From positions 434,001 through 498,000 of the forward strand of contig BSBK01001536.1 in the NCBI GenBank assembly GCA_027943335.1: DNA of 64,000 nucleotides, in the 5' to 3' direction. This DNA is from Chamaecyparis obtusa. Its lineage: Eukaryota; Streptophyta; Pinopsida; Cupressales; Cupressaceae. The notes beneath the pieces were generated by a model, which saw only the letters and a program-made list of their open reading frames with translations, had not been told where the DNA came from and searched no databases. Positions 36,201 through 47,932 of this stretch are shown here, one piece after another; the stretch's first letter is position 1; every line of letters begins with the position of its first letter. The translations under genes and the position numbers were made by a program.

Positions 36201-39200
36201 GTAGAATGTATCATTTATGCTAGATGATTGCATTTTCTTGTGATGAGCATAAGCCATCCATTAGTAAGGAGGCCAGTTGCAGGATTTCTGGCTTATGGCT
36301 CCTGATAACTCAGTACGAAGGACTTGTATTCAGGTTCATGTTCTGGTTTCTAACAGAAAACAAATGTAGATATATATAGACAATGATATCTGTGGTGGGT
36401 ATTGCCATGTTCCAAAAGTCACAGCATCTTTTCCCCAGAGAGCATGCAGATACATGGCAGAGACCAACACTGATTAGTTACCTCTTTTAGCTAGGGAGAG
36501 TATTAGTTTTTCTTGTAACATATACTTAGACTTCAAACTGACATTGTATGTACTGCTTATGATCTTTTTAAAATTTCAATTCACGCCTTGCCAAATATCT
36601 GGACTACAATAGTCTCTACACTGAAAGCATTTTGTCCAACGTGGCACTAGTTCAAAAATGAGGTATATTCAGTCTCCTAAGGCTATTTTTTTCTCCCTCA
36701 ACCTTGTATTCTTAGATAAAGAACTGGGCTTAGATGTGCATGGATTTATAGATATTTAATTTCTCTTGAAGTGAAGAAATTGGAATATGTTTCCTTGATT
36801 GGGAAAATGTGTATCAGTAATCAATGGTATGCTAAATGCCCTATGAGACGCATTACCATTTTCAGGATCTAAGCTTTGTTCTCCAATTGTATCACAGAGT
36901 TATCAGAAGGATTCATACAAAACTCTGTTGACTCTGGCTTATCAGAGTTTGGGAGTGGTATATGGTGACCTAAGCACTTCTCCTCTCTATGTTTACAAAA
37001 GCACATTCTCTGGAAGATTGAAGCTCAAGAAAAATGATGATGAGGTCCTTGGGGTTCTTTCCCTTGTCTTCTGGACTTTCACACTAATTCCCCTCTGCAA
37101 ATACATATTTTTTGTTTTAAGGGCAGATGACAATGGTGAAGGTACTGTCTGAACCATGTCCGTTTCTGAGAAGCAAGTTGTAATCTGGATTTCTTTGTTC
37201 CTGTGTCTTTCTGCTTTGTCTGATTTTCAACTTATGGTTTGCCTGGTTTAAGTGCAGGTGGGACTTTTGCCTTGTATTCATTACTTTGCAGACATGCAAA
37301 ATTGAGCCTTATGCACAATCATCAACCTTCAGATGAGCAACTCTCAACATACAAGCTAGAGAGTCCTCCTCGAGATACAATTCAGAGTTCTGCAATCAAA
37401 TCATTCTTTGAGAAACATTGTAGAGCCCGCTTGATTCTCCTCATGGTAGTGTTGCTTGGAACATGCATGGTTATTGGTGATGGAGTGCTTACACCAACAA
37501 TCTCAGGTATGTGTAGACATGATGTTCTTTAATCCAACATGTTGGTCTGAGGCTTTTGCCTGCAAGTGCGTTTAACAACCACTAACAGAAAAAAGTTAAT
37601 ATTCAGGCATTTAGATTTTATTAACTGGTGTTTGAAAATGAACAGATAATATATTCTTTTATTCATTGTGTGATGTAGCTGATCTTACAAACTTGCATTG
37701 ATGACCTTGATTGTGCTCACCTTTCTGACAAGAAAATGTTTCTCAAGTCTCAATTTTTTAACAATGAACTGTAAAACCATGGCCAACGCTTGTCATAAGT
37801 GAGCATCAGAAATTATTATAACATTTTCCTTTTTGTGAATTTTGCAGTCCTCTCAGCAGTGTCGGGTGTCAAAGTAAAGTTCAGCTGTCTTCATGAAAGT
37901 AAGAAGAATTTCTAATTCATTTTGGATCAACTACTATAACTACAGTTTTCAATTCCAGTTGGGTTTTGAACATTATGCACAAATGTGACATGTTGCAAGT
38001 ATGCATATTATGTTTCTTCTTTCAATCAGGTTCTTTTGCATACATATTTTGCCATCTGCTAAATTAAGTCTGAAGCTTTGGTCATCTGATCTGATTTGAC
38101 AGATCACATTGTCACCATTGCATGTGTCATCATAGTGGGACTCTTTGCACTGCAGCATTATGGCACACATAGAGTAGGATTTCTCTTTGCACCCATTGTC
38201 ATAGCCTGGCTTGTCTGCATCAGTGGCATTGGAATTTACAACATTATCCACTGGAATCCCAGTGTGATCCGAGCAGTCTCACCATACTATGTTTACATAT
38301 TTTTCAAGAAGACGGGAGGAGATGGCTGGGCCTCCCTTGGAGGTATTGTCCTTTGCATCACAGGTTAGTAAACATTTCTTGTTTGTGCCTTACAATATGG
38401 TACAAACTTGCAAAATCAGTGTACAATTCAAGAGTATAATTGATTCATAGAACTGAATTCGGATTTCCAAGGAAACTCCTTCCCAGTTGTCTGATATTTA
38501 TAAATCCACTTTCCTTGTCAGGTGCTGAGGCTATGTTTGCAGATTTGGGTCACTTTTCTCAGTTGTCAATCAAGGTAATTAATGCTCTTTATATAATGGC
38601 AAAGTGAAGTATTTAAAATATAATAAATTTTTAGTCATCTGATAACCTCATATACCAAGGCAGATAGCATTTACTGGTGTTGTCTATCCCTCTTTGGTTC
38701 TTGCTTACATGGGGGAAGCTGCATTTCTTTCCAAAAACAAGAATGAAATAGAGAGCAGCTTCTATAAGGCTATTCCAGGTAAACAACATTATTTATCTCC
38801 CAATTTTTAATAGATATAGCAGCACATATAAAAGTTGGATACAAGAATTAATGATTTATTAAACTTAATTGTGCTCCAAGGCTTGACATAAAAAAAGTAT
38901 TTTGTCCTGCAGAACCTGTTTTTTGGCCTGTTTTCATTGTGGCCACCATGGCTACTGTAGTGGCAAGTCAGGCAGTCATCTCAGCAACCTTTTCTATAAT
39001 CAACCAATGCTCAGCTCTAAGCTGTTTCCCTCGTGTGAAGGTCATCCATACCTCCAATAAAATACATGGGCAGATATATATTCCAGAAGTTAACTGGATC
39101 TTAATGTGTCTCTGTCTTGCTGTTACTATTGGCTTCAGAGACATAAGCATGATTGGTCACGCCTATGGTATGTATCTGTTTGCTCTCACTTTTGATTTGA

Positions 39201-40339
39201 CTTCTAGTCTATAATTGGAGATTGCCAAAGAGTAGTGGCATCAATTATGTTGACTGAAATTACCTTGTTGATTTGCAGGATTGGCTGTCATTACTGTCAT
39301 GTTTGTTACAACCTGCTTGATGTCTTTAGTGATTGTTACAATATGGCAGAAAGGCATATTGATAGCCTTGATCTTCTTAGTCTTTTTTGGATCTATTGAA
39401 CTTGTCTATGTCTCTGCATCTCTGATCAAAGTTCCCAGAGGAGGCTGGCTTCCACTGGTGCTGTCCTTGATTTTCATGGTCATCATGTTTGTTTGGCATT
39501 ATGGCACCACAAAGAAGTATGAGTTTGATTTGGAAAACAAGGTTTCCATGGAAAGAATATTGAATCTGGGACCTAGCCTTGGGATAGCTCGTGTGCCAGG
39601 GATTGGACTTGTCTATACAGATGTAGCAACGGGAGTTCCTGCTGTCTTTGGTCATTTTGTGACAAATCTGCCAGCTTTCCATCAAGTCCTAGTGTTTGTA
39701 TGTATCAAATCAGTTGAGGTTCCAAGAGTTCCAGTGGAGGAGCACTATCTCATAGGCAGAATAGGCCCAAAGGAGTACCGGATGTTCAGATGCATATTAA
39801 GATATGGTTACAAGGATGTGCATTATGACAATTATAACTTTGAAAATCAGCTAATTTTAAAAATCGCCGAGTTCATTCGGAGAGAAAATGAAGATCATGA
39901 AGTTGCATATGACAATGAAACCTTGAATGATACAAGAATGACAGTAGTTGGAATGCCTGCACAATCTCTGACAACAATGGTTGCTTCGGATAAAGTAGAG
40001 GAAGCCCACTCTCCTTTGGTTAGATCTCCTGTTAGGATATCCCCTGTAGATGATTCTCTGCCCAGAAAGAAAAAGGTGAGGTTCCAGCTCCCTATGAGCC
40101 CCGAGCTAAGTCCTGATATCAAGGACGAACTTGAAGATCTTGTTCAAGCTACGGAAGCAGGTGTCGCCCATGTGTTGGGTCATACTTACCTCAAGGCCAA
40201 AGAATCTTCTTCCATCCTTAAGAAATTTATTATCAACATTGCTTATACTTTTCTGCGTAGGAACTGTAGAGGGTCTAGTGTTACTTTGGGCATTCCTCAC
40301 ACTTCTTTACTTGAAGTGGGTATGGTCTATTACGTATAA
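33298..40339 (+). CDS. KT/HAK/KUP-family potassium transporter (nine exons)
   Basis: Proton-coupled or facilitated K+ uptake protein of plant membranes. Exons assembled by hand: 33298-33330, 36898-37141, 37258-37506, 37848-37898, 38103-38363, 38522-38574, 38664-38778, 38913-39167 and 39279-40339. All introns are GT-AG and phases agree throughout, giving 2322 nt and 773 residues, a normal length for the family. It begins [11 protein letters not shown]. The KUP signature [11 protein letters not shown] is at residues 30-40, followed by [63 protein letters not shown] and [17 protein letters not shown]. The cytosolic C-terminal domain carries [21 protein letters not shown] and FLRRNCRG and ends LEVGMVYYV. 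Hydrophobic segments fit 10-14 membrane helices. No stop or frameshift was found, unlike every neighbouring reading frame. Intron 1 (33331-36897) is unusually large. Confidence 0.93.
33945..34860 (+). repeat. Intron-1 duplication, copy A
   Basis: This stretch and 35665-36640 share long colinear similarity, for example TTTTGACATTGTCA(T/C)CAA, CTGAGAGCAATGG and GATTGCATTT. Copy A carries an insertion (34583-34767) that copy B lacks. Divergence is substantial, so the duplication is old. Confidence 0.75.
34583..34767 (-). mobile_element. SINE-like insertion with 13-bp target duplication
   Basis: A 185-bp unit is flanked by identical CAACATATGTTCT at 34570-34582 and 34768-34780. The duplicated intron copy B shows the unoccupied site (near 36540-36560). 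Partial relatives are at 3579-3670 and 42766-43040. The duplication length fits target-primed insertion of a SINE. No clear pol III A/B boxes or poly(A) tail were seen, so the class is inferred. Confidence 0.6.
34880..35305. mobile_element. 426-bp TIR element in intron 1
   Basis: Starts CTAAGTTGCCGAATCA and ends TGATTCAGCAACTTAG, giving a perfect 9-bp inverted terminus extended to 15 of 16. It is flanked by a perfect 8-bp direct repeat GTTAAAAT (34872-34879 and 35306-35313). Internal GGTACG/GGATACG motifs near both ends pair again as a second, imperfect inverted repeat, and the centre is very AT-rich. An 8-bp target duplication fits a hAT-type non-autonomous element. It has no coding capacity. 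Confidence 0.8.
35665..36640 (+). repeat. Intron-1 duplication, copy B
   Basis: Partner of 33945-34860. It contains extra sequence around 35815-36060 not present in copy A. It serves as the empty-site reference for the SINE-like insertion in copy A. Confidence 0.75.
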
Positions 40340-41430
40340 GCCCACAAAAGTCCAAAGATATGAAAATATTGTTTTTTCAGATCAGATGTCCACTCTTTAC
40401 ATTAAATTCCAAAGGTGGAAAAAGTTGAATGTTTTGCCAAGGTATCTTTTTTGCAGGGCAAAATCAAGTCCTTTTGAGTTGGATGGAGCTACTGTACGTA
40501 TCTTCTGCAAAAGCATACCGTGCATCTTATCTGCATTTTGTATTTATTACTTTGCCCACTCAGGTAAAATTACGAAGGGCTTTTGCGTCATGTCGAAAAG
40601 AAGGAAGATAAGCCCATACAAATTGCAAGTAACCATATGCAATGAGGCTGCAACATTCTTTGATTCCTCAATATTTATGTTCAAATGTGTCAAATGGTCG
40701 GTCTAATTGCTGGTCAGACAAAATTTTACGAAGTGTAAATCCACTCCAAGAAAGCTTATCAGTGGAGAATGATAGACGTTCAACCCACCTTCCAAAATTT
40801 TAAGAGCCCCCACACCACAGTGCTCCAATAATGTCATCAAATGAGTTCGAAAGTAAATACAAACAGTATTAACCAGCAAAAAACTTTCTGGTCCATGCTG
40901 TAAGACATTTTAAGTTTTAAGGTGGTGGTTTAGGTGTTGATTTTCATCTAGTTATGAATGTTGATAATTTCAGTTGAAAACTTGAATCAAGTTCTTGATG
41001 TTTTAAAAGTTGGGTCACAGTGGGTTTCTGCTTATCGCTTACTTTTTAAGTTTCAATGCTTAAGTTTCCTGTACTCAAGGCTTTTAATTTGACATTAAAC
41101 TCCAGAATACCTGCTAATGAGTAAGGAGAGGCACTGAGCAAATCAATTGTAACGAACATTAGCGTGTGTTCAAGATAAATACAGTAAATCACAATGAATA
41201 AACAACTCAAACTCAAAACATAAAAAATTGGCAATAATAATGCTATTTAATAAATGTTTAAAACTAAATGAATAAAACAATGGTATTTAGTTTTACGTTT
41301 TATGAGGATTTGATTGTCCTAGGTTTTGTCAATTATTGGTCAATGTGCTGGAAAATTGGAACTTAATAAATGATTGCCTAAAGACATGATATTGATCAGT
41401 TTTGTTCTAGTTAAGTTTCACCCTTGCAAA
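40340..41430 (+). other. Transporter 3' untranslated and flanking region
   Basis: No further coding exon was recognised after the TAA. The first canonical AATAAA motifs are at 41197-41202 and 41271-41276. Which, if any, is used cannot be told from sequence alone. Confidence 0.4.
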
Positions 41431-41630
41431 ATTGATATATGCACTCGTAAAACTGAAGCTTATATGTAAATTAAAATTGTGCCATCACTCTGGTAACATT
41501 GATCTTTGCACTCGTAAAATTGAAGCTTGTAAGTGAATTAAAATTGTGCTATCACTCTTGTAACATTGATCTTTGCACTTGTAAAATTGAGCCTTATATG
41601 TGGATTAAGTTGTGCTAAAATTGGTGTGTA
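41431..41630. repeat. 67-bp tandem repeat, about three copies
   Basis: Units begin ATTGAT(A/C)T(A/T)TGCACT at 41431, 41498 and 41565, a constant 67-bp spacing. The third unit is incomplete. Confidence 0.8.
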
Positions 41631-42409
41631 GTTGATGCTGGGAATGCTCTACTTGGAAGGGGTGATGTCAATACCCATTGTTTAGAAGTTTTCTACTCAA
41701 TAAATGCACTCCTTTGGTCAAATGAGCATTGATGATTTAACAACTTGATAAAATGATCAAAGACAAGAATCAAGCTAATGCCTAGGACATTGATGCAAGA
41801 AATAATGCAAAGTTGATGTTCTATGTTAATGTTATTAATGGATTGAAATGAATTATGACCCTAGCACACAAGAAACAAATTTTGTATTTAAGTTGGTTAG
41901 TAATGGGTACTTGGTGGGAGTTAGCAAAGGACCAAATTTAAATTTGAACTTTCAAAATCTAACCTAGGGTAGTTTTGTACTAATAAATTTGACTTCACAT
42001 AAGGGATGAATGAAGATTAGGATCAAACATTGGAATTGTATTTATATTGGATCAAGATAGGTTTGAGATATTTATCAATTGTTTTACTAGAATACACTTC
42101 TATGTTGGTCATTGCATCAAGGAAAAAAAATGTCAAAATGGGCTCAAAAGGGAATGGTACAAGGTATGCAATTTTCATGATTATTTGTTGATATTTTGAC
42201 GTGGTCAATTTTGTATTCTTAGATTTGACATAAGGGCTAAATTAAAGATTGGAACCTTTCAATAGGGATATGTCATTTGTATGCTAGTTATTGCATTATG
42301 GACAAATTAATTTAAAAAAGACCCAAACAAAGGGGGATAAAGTAGGGTGTGCGAATTTTGTTTTTAGGTTTTTGCCTTCATTTTAACTTGTGTGTGAAGT
42401 ACACAAAAA
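41631..42409. other. Gene-free spacer
   Basis: AT-rich sequence with no recognisable coding or structural feature. Confidence 0.4.
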
Positions 42410-42545
42410 TGCATGTCAAAGTAAAACAAGAAGTCAACATGAAAACAATAGACATAAATGCATGTCAAAAGTAAAACAAGTAGTCAACATGAAAACAATA
42501 GACATAAATGCATGTCAAAAGTAAAACAAGTAGTCAACATGAAAG
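42410..42545. repeat. 60-bp tandem repeat
   Basis: The unit containing ATGCATGTCAAAAGTAAAAC and CAACATGAAAACAATAGACA repeats at exactly 60 bp, with two near-identical full copies and a partial first copy. Confidence 0.85.
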
Positions 42546-42765
42546 CAAAATATTCACTCATAAAAATGACACATCTAAGGGTATTAATTAAGTGCATTTT
42601 CCTTGTAATGGGCACTTCATCTTGAAACTTACAGACACTAAAATGAAAAAATCTAATGTGTACCATATGTCGAGTAGTTAACAGTGGCAATAACTACAAT
42701 TTCTTAAAATCAATAAAAAAGTAAAAGTAAAAAGGCTAAAGGATTCTACTTAGAACAAAGATATG

Positions 42766-43040
42766 ATTGATAAGTAGGAGTTATTTTCCACAAGTCAAAT
42801 TGTGATATTGTTATCAGGATTCAACTATGTAGTTATTCACAATTGTGATATTGTGAGGTACACTTATTGCATCTAAGTGATACTGACACCTTTGTGAGCA
42901 TCACCTAGATGCAATAGGTGCTAAGTGTGACATTCATTCTCATGAGAGATGGGTTCATATGAACCATTACTTATGAAACTTGGGTCAATGAGTTTGACTT
43001 AAAAACTACACAATTGAATCTTGATAGCAATATCAAAAAG
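42766..43040. repeat. Foldback (head-to-head) copy of the dispersed short repeat
   Basis: The left part (42766-42840) reads in the same sense as copy 1 at 3579. The right part (42885-43040) reads in the opposite sense, like 34583-34767. The two outer halves are therefore inverted repeats of each other (GATATTGTTATCAGGATTCA against its complement). Confidence 0.65.
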
Positions 43041-43379
43041 ACATAATTACTCAAAGCTCAAAAATTTGTGCAATTTTTCTTGGGAGTGAAAAATAGGAAA
43101 GTTGTTTTACTTGGAACAAAATTAATTGCCACAACCATGGGCTAAGGATTATGATCATACTCACCAATGAAATACTAGTGACATTATATGTCTCCCCTCT
43201 AATTGATTGTATACAAAGGATGTAAGAAATTGAAGGAGAGGAGGAAATAAATGACCATGTAAAACCATATAATCGCGTGAGAATGCAAAGATAGCAATAT
43301 AACATGATTGTGACAACATATGAAAGGCGAAGAGAGTAGATGTCCATAATGCTACTATTAATGAGTGCCATTACTAGCC

Positions 43380-44350
43380 TCAAGAAACATGAAAAATGCA
43401 TGAAGGAAGAAATAGGTGCACCCTTAATGTTACCCCAATGTATATATGGTCTAACCTTACAATCCTTAATTTCCCTATATGTGAGCACTTAATCATAATG
43501 TAAACATAAGATAGACATGATACCATAACACATAAACATGACAAGTGGGTATGTAAATTTTCCAACATATAATGTGTAAGTTTTTAGACATGATAACAAA
43601 AGATAGAAACATTATAAGCATATGACCCATAGGGTAAACATGAGTAGAACATCATCAATGTTTAACCAAACAACAACCATAAAGAGAATTCTCCCAATTT
43701 TGAAATAATGTGCTAGTAACATTAAACAAGACATCAACCATAATATAGTAGCTGGAATGGAAATGACAAATGTAACAACAAACATGGCATAATCAAAAGA
43801 AAAAAGGTGAAAAGAAACATGAGATTATGAAAGATTTAAGGAAGGAGGTTCACAACATGCTTAACATGGTTGAAAGACTAAATTAAAAACATAAATAGGT
43901 CCCCGCAATGTTGCATGAATGAGTACAAGGAAATGAAATTAATTGTATGATGTAGCCTCACAATCATTATTTTTCCAATATGTGAGCACATAATCATAAT
44001 GTAAATATAAGATATACATGATGCAATAACACATAAACATGGAAAGTGGGTATGTAAAGTTTCAGACATTTATGTGTAAGCATGGTAAACATGAGTAGAG
44101 CATCATCGATGCTTACCCAAATAATTACCATAATTTTTATTTTTCCTAAGTGGGAAATAGTATGTAAGGAACATTGAACAAGACATTGAACATGCATAGA
44201 AGGTGAAATAGGAATAAAAGGTACAACAACAAACATAGCATAATCAAAAGAAAAAGGTGATTTAGAAACATAAGATTATGAAAGATTCAAGGAATGATGT
44301 TTACAACATACATGACGTGGTCGAAAGACCAAATCAAACATACAAATAAA
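43380..44350. repeat. Diverged tandem duplication, period about 480 bp
   Basis: 43380-43890 and 43860-44350 share blocks such as ATGTGAGCAC(T/A)TAATCATAA, ATAACACATAAACATG and GCATAATCAAAAGAAAAA. At the end (44331-44470) a shorter 68-bp tandem pair starts with AAATCAAACATA. Confidence 0.65.
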
Positions 44351-44718
44351 CAAGTTATGCTTTTGATAAACACTGTGAGGATATTTTTCCATCACTTCAA
44401 ATCAAACATAAAAATAAACAAGCTATGCTTTTGATCAAACATCATGAGGATGTTTATTCATCACTTCATGTTTTGCTTAAATTCAAACCTATGTGAAGAA
44501 ACACGAAAGAAGAATACATGTACCACATAGGAGGGAGTGATCTAAACTACATGATACAAATGCTAAAAGTAACTTGTGTAAACATGCAACACTAAATGTG
44601 GGTTGAAACACAATACTGTGTCCCACTTTTCGAGACAAACAAATTTGGCATCGGAGGGAAGTGGAAAAATTTGGGGCCTTCGCTCAAAGTGGGGTCTTCA
44701 GGCGAAGGGAAAAAACCC

Positions 44719-44804
44719 CTTCGCGTGAAGTACCCTGGGTAGGGTACTTCGCGCGAAGACCCCACTTCGCATGAAGTACCCTACGCAGGGTACTTTGGGC
44801 GAAG
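44719..44804. repeat. Two 40-bp subterminal hairpins, left end
   Basis: 44719-44758 has 18-bp arms (CTTCGCGTGAAGTACCCT and its near-complement) around GGGT. 44765-44804 has the same arms around ACGC. The sequence is far more GC-rich than its surroundings. Related CTTCGCNNGAAG motifs continue on both sides (44670-44830). Confidence 0.8.
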
Positions 44805-45068
44805 TGGGATCTTCACGCGAAGACCCCTTTGGGCGGATTCTCTATATATTTTTGGCTATGTTTTTTATTTTTTCATTGTGTACTTTTCAAATTTTGTGGA
44901 CCAAGTGGTTGGAGTGGACCAGTGACATGCGACATGACATCAACACCTCCCGAGCTTCTTCGACGTCTTTAGATTGTTAGTAGTATTAGGTACATGCATT
45001 TTTCTCATTTTTTATTGTAAATTATATGTTTTATATTTATTTTAGTTAGTTATTTGTTTTAAATAATT

Positions 45069-45310
45069 TTTAGTTTGTAAAAATGTTAGAAAATCATAGT
45101 TAAATATTAGAAAATGATAGTAGAATGTTAGAAAATGATAGTAGAATTGTTAGAAAATGTTAAAAAACATTAAAAACCGTAGTATAAATATTAGAATATG
45201 TTAGAAAATGATAGAAAATCATAGTAGTTTGTTAGAAAATATTTACAAAACATTAGAAACCGTAGTAGAAATGTTAGAAAATGTTAGAAAACATTAAGAT
45301 CTTATAGAAA
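45069..45310. repeat. Short degenerate tandem repeat (TGTTAGAAAATGATAGTAGAA)
   Basis: About ten imperfect units of GTTAGAAAATGATAGTA-like sequence. A (CT)n run follows at 45367-45379. Confidence 0.7.
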
Positions 45311-45549
45311 TTATTAAAAAATATTTTTTAAAAAATTTCTTTTAAAGTTACTAAATATTAGGAATCTCTCTCTCTCTCTCAAGTACACACATTTTTAGTA
45401 AAGTTAGTAAATAATTAGTTAGTTATTTGTTTTACATAATTTTTAGTTTGTAGAAATCTTAATAAATTTTGTAGTTAAATTTTAGAAAATGATCTAGTAG
45501 TATGTTAAAATATGTTAGAAAATTGTAGTAATAAGTTTCTAGGATCCTT

Positions 45550-46918
45550 ATCCCTCCCTTACGAGATATTAAAACACGTAGGGTCCCTTAGGAATCTCAA
45601 GACCTTATAATACATATTAGGATGTCATAGGACCCATTGATGTATGTTAGGTTCCATTAATACACACAAGGACTCATTGTTTCACTCAAGGCTCCTTAAG
45701 ACATATTATGATGAATTAATGTAACCTATGATCCCTTAGGACATGTATTATGACACCTACAACCCCTTAAGACATTCTAGGACCCTTATGCATCGCTTAT
45801 GACATCTTAAGACACATAGGACCCCTTATGACCCATACAACACATTATTATATCTTAAAATGTTCTAGGACTCATTCATCTATCTTAGCTTCTGTTAATA
45901 CATATGCGAACCCATCGTTGCCCGCAAGAACCCTTAAGACGTGTACTAGTATCAATTAATGTAACCTAAGATCCTTTAGACCACTTATCACACCTACAAC
46001 CTATTAACATTATTGGACCATTATACATCCCTTATGACATTTTAAGACACACATGACCCCTTCGGATCCTCAAAACCCATTAACATATCTTAGGTTGTCC
46101 TAGGACACATTTATGTATCTTAGATTCAATTAATACATACGAGGATCCACTAATGTAACCTAGGACCCCTTAGGACCTCTTATATTACCCACAACCCCTT
46201 AAGACACTCTAGGACCCTTATCCATCCCTTACACTATCTTAAGACACATAGGACCCATTGTTTCCCTCAAGAAACCTTAAGACACATACTAAGATCAATT
46301 AATGTAATGTAGGATCCCTTAGGACCACTTATTGCACCTATGACCCATTAACATTCTAGGACCCTTATCTGGATCCCTTATGAAATCTTAAAATAAATAT
46401 GAAACCTTAGGACCCATTGATGTATTTTATGTTCCATTAATACATACAAGGACCCATTGTCACCATGAATACCCCTTAAGAAATACTAGGATCCCTAAGG
46501 ACCTCTTATGACACATACGACCCCTTAAGACATTCTAGGACCTTTATCCATCCCTTAGAACATCTTAAGATACATAGGATGCATTAGGACCCATAAGAAG
46601 CATTAATTTAACCTATAATCCCTTAGAAGCATTTATGACACCTACAAAGCCTTAAGACATTATAGGACTCCATCAAACCCTTAAGACCTAATAAGACCTA
46701 ATAAGACCTAATAAAAAATTCTAGGACCTCCAAGACCAATTAATGTATCTTAGGATTCCCTAGGACCCATTCATGTGTCTTAGGTTCTATTAATTGATAT
46801 GAGGACCCATTGTCACCCTAAACAATCCTTAATATGTATACTAAAATTAATTAATATAACCTAGGATCCCTTAGGACCACTTACAACAAATGTGACCCCT
46901 TAATACATTCTAGGAAAC
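45550..46918. repeat. Degenerate long-period repeats rich in CCTTAAGAC and TAGGACCC
   Basis: Irregularly spaced blocks (for example AATGTAACCTA near 45718, 45958 and 46152) repeat with spacings of about 160-240 bp. The vocabulary (CTTAAGAC, CTAGGACC, TTAATACATA) is shared with the adjacent 71-bp satellite, so the two probably have a common origin. Confidence 0.7.
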
Positions 46919-47690
46919 TTAATTGACGTAATAGGACCTATTAATACCAATTAGTACATCCTAGGACACTTAAGACCTAATAAGACCACTTACTTGACCT
47001 AATAGGACCTATTAATACCTATTAGTAAATCCTAGGACCCTTAAGACCTAATAAGACCACTTACTTGACCTAATAGGACCGATTAATACCAATTAGTACA
47101 CCCTAGGACCCTTAAGACCTAATAAGACCACTTACTTGACCTAATAGGACCTATTAATACCAATTAGTACATCCTAGGACCCTTAAGACTTAATAAGACC
47201 ACTTCCTTGATGTAATAGGACCTATTAATACCAATTAGTACATCCTAGGACCCTTAAGACCTAATAAGACCACTTACTTGACCTATAGGACCTATTAATA
47301 CCAATTATATATCCTAGGACCCTTAAGACCTAATAAGACCACTTACTTGACGTAATAGGACCTATTAATACCAACTAGTACATTTTAGGACCCTTAAGAC
47401 CTAATAAGACCACTTACTTGATGTAATAGGACCTATTAATACTAATTAGTACATCCTAGGACCCTTAAGACCTAATAAGACCACTTACTTGATGTAATAG
47501 GACCTATTAATACCAATTAGCACATCCTAGGACCCTTAAGACTTAATAAGACCACTTACTTGACGTAATAGGACCTATTCATACCAATTAGTACATCCTA
47601 AGACCCTTACGACCTAATAAGACCACTTACTTGACGTAATAAGACTGGACTTAAGACCTAATAGGACTAATATGACCTATTAAAATTAAT
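46919..47690. repeat. 71-bp satellite array, about ten units
   Basis: The anchor CTAGGA (or a one-base variant) occurs at 46961, 47032, 47103, 47174, 47245, 47314, 47385, 47456, 47527 and 47598. The spacing is 71 bp except for one step of 69. Units contain GACCTAATAAGACCACTTAC and GGACCTATTAATACCAATTA. Degenerate units continue to about 47790. Confidence 0.9.
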
Positions 47691-47932
47691 TAGTATATCT
47701 TAGGACCCTTAAGACCTAATAAGACCACTTAATTGACCTAATAGGACCACTTACTTGACCTAATACCAATTAGTACATCCTAGGACCCTTTACGACTATT
47801 AGTACACTCTAGTATTGTAAATTTAAGTATAATTTTATATATTTAGATATTTGTTTCCATTTTACACGTAGTTATAACATGTAATCAAGTACTTAATTGT
47901 TAACACTTAGCTTTCACATGTTATGTATCTAG

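Noticed and set aside
36057..36257. Minus-strand 66-codon frame within transporter intron 1
   Set aside because: It lies in the duplicated intronic sequence, has no family features and is not conserved between the two intron copies.
46919..47690. Regularly spaced repeats resembling an array such as CRISPR
   Set aside because: Units are directly tandem with the whole 71-bp monomer conserved, without unique spacers, in a plant context. It is a satellite.
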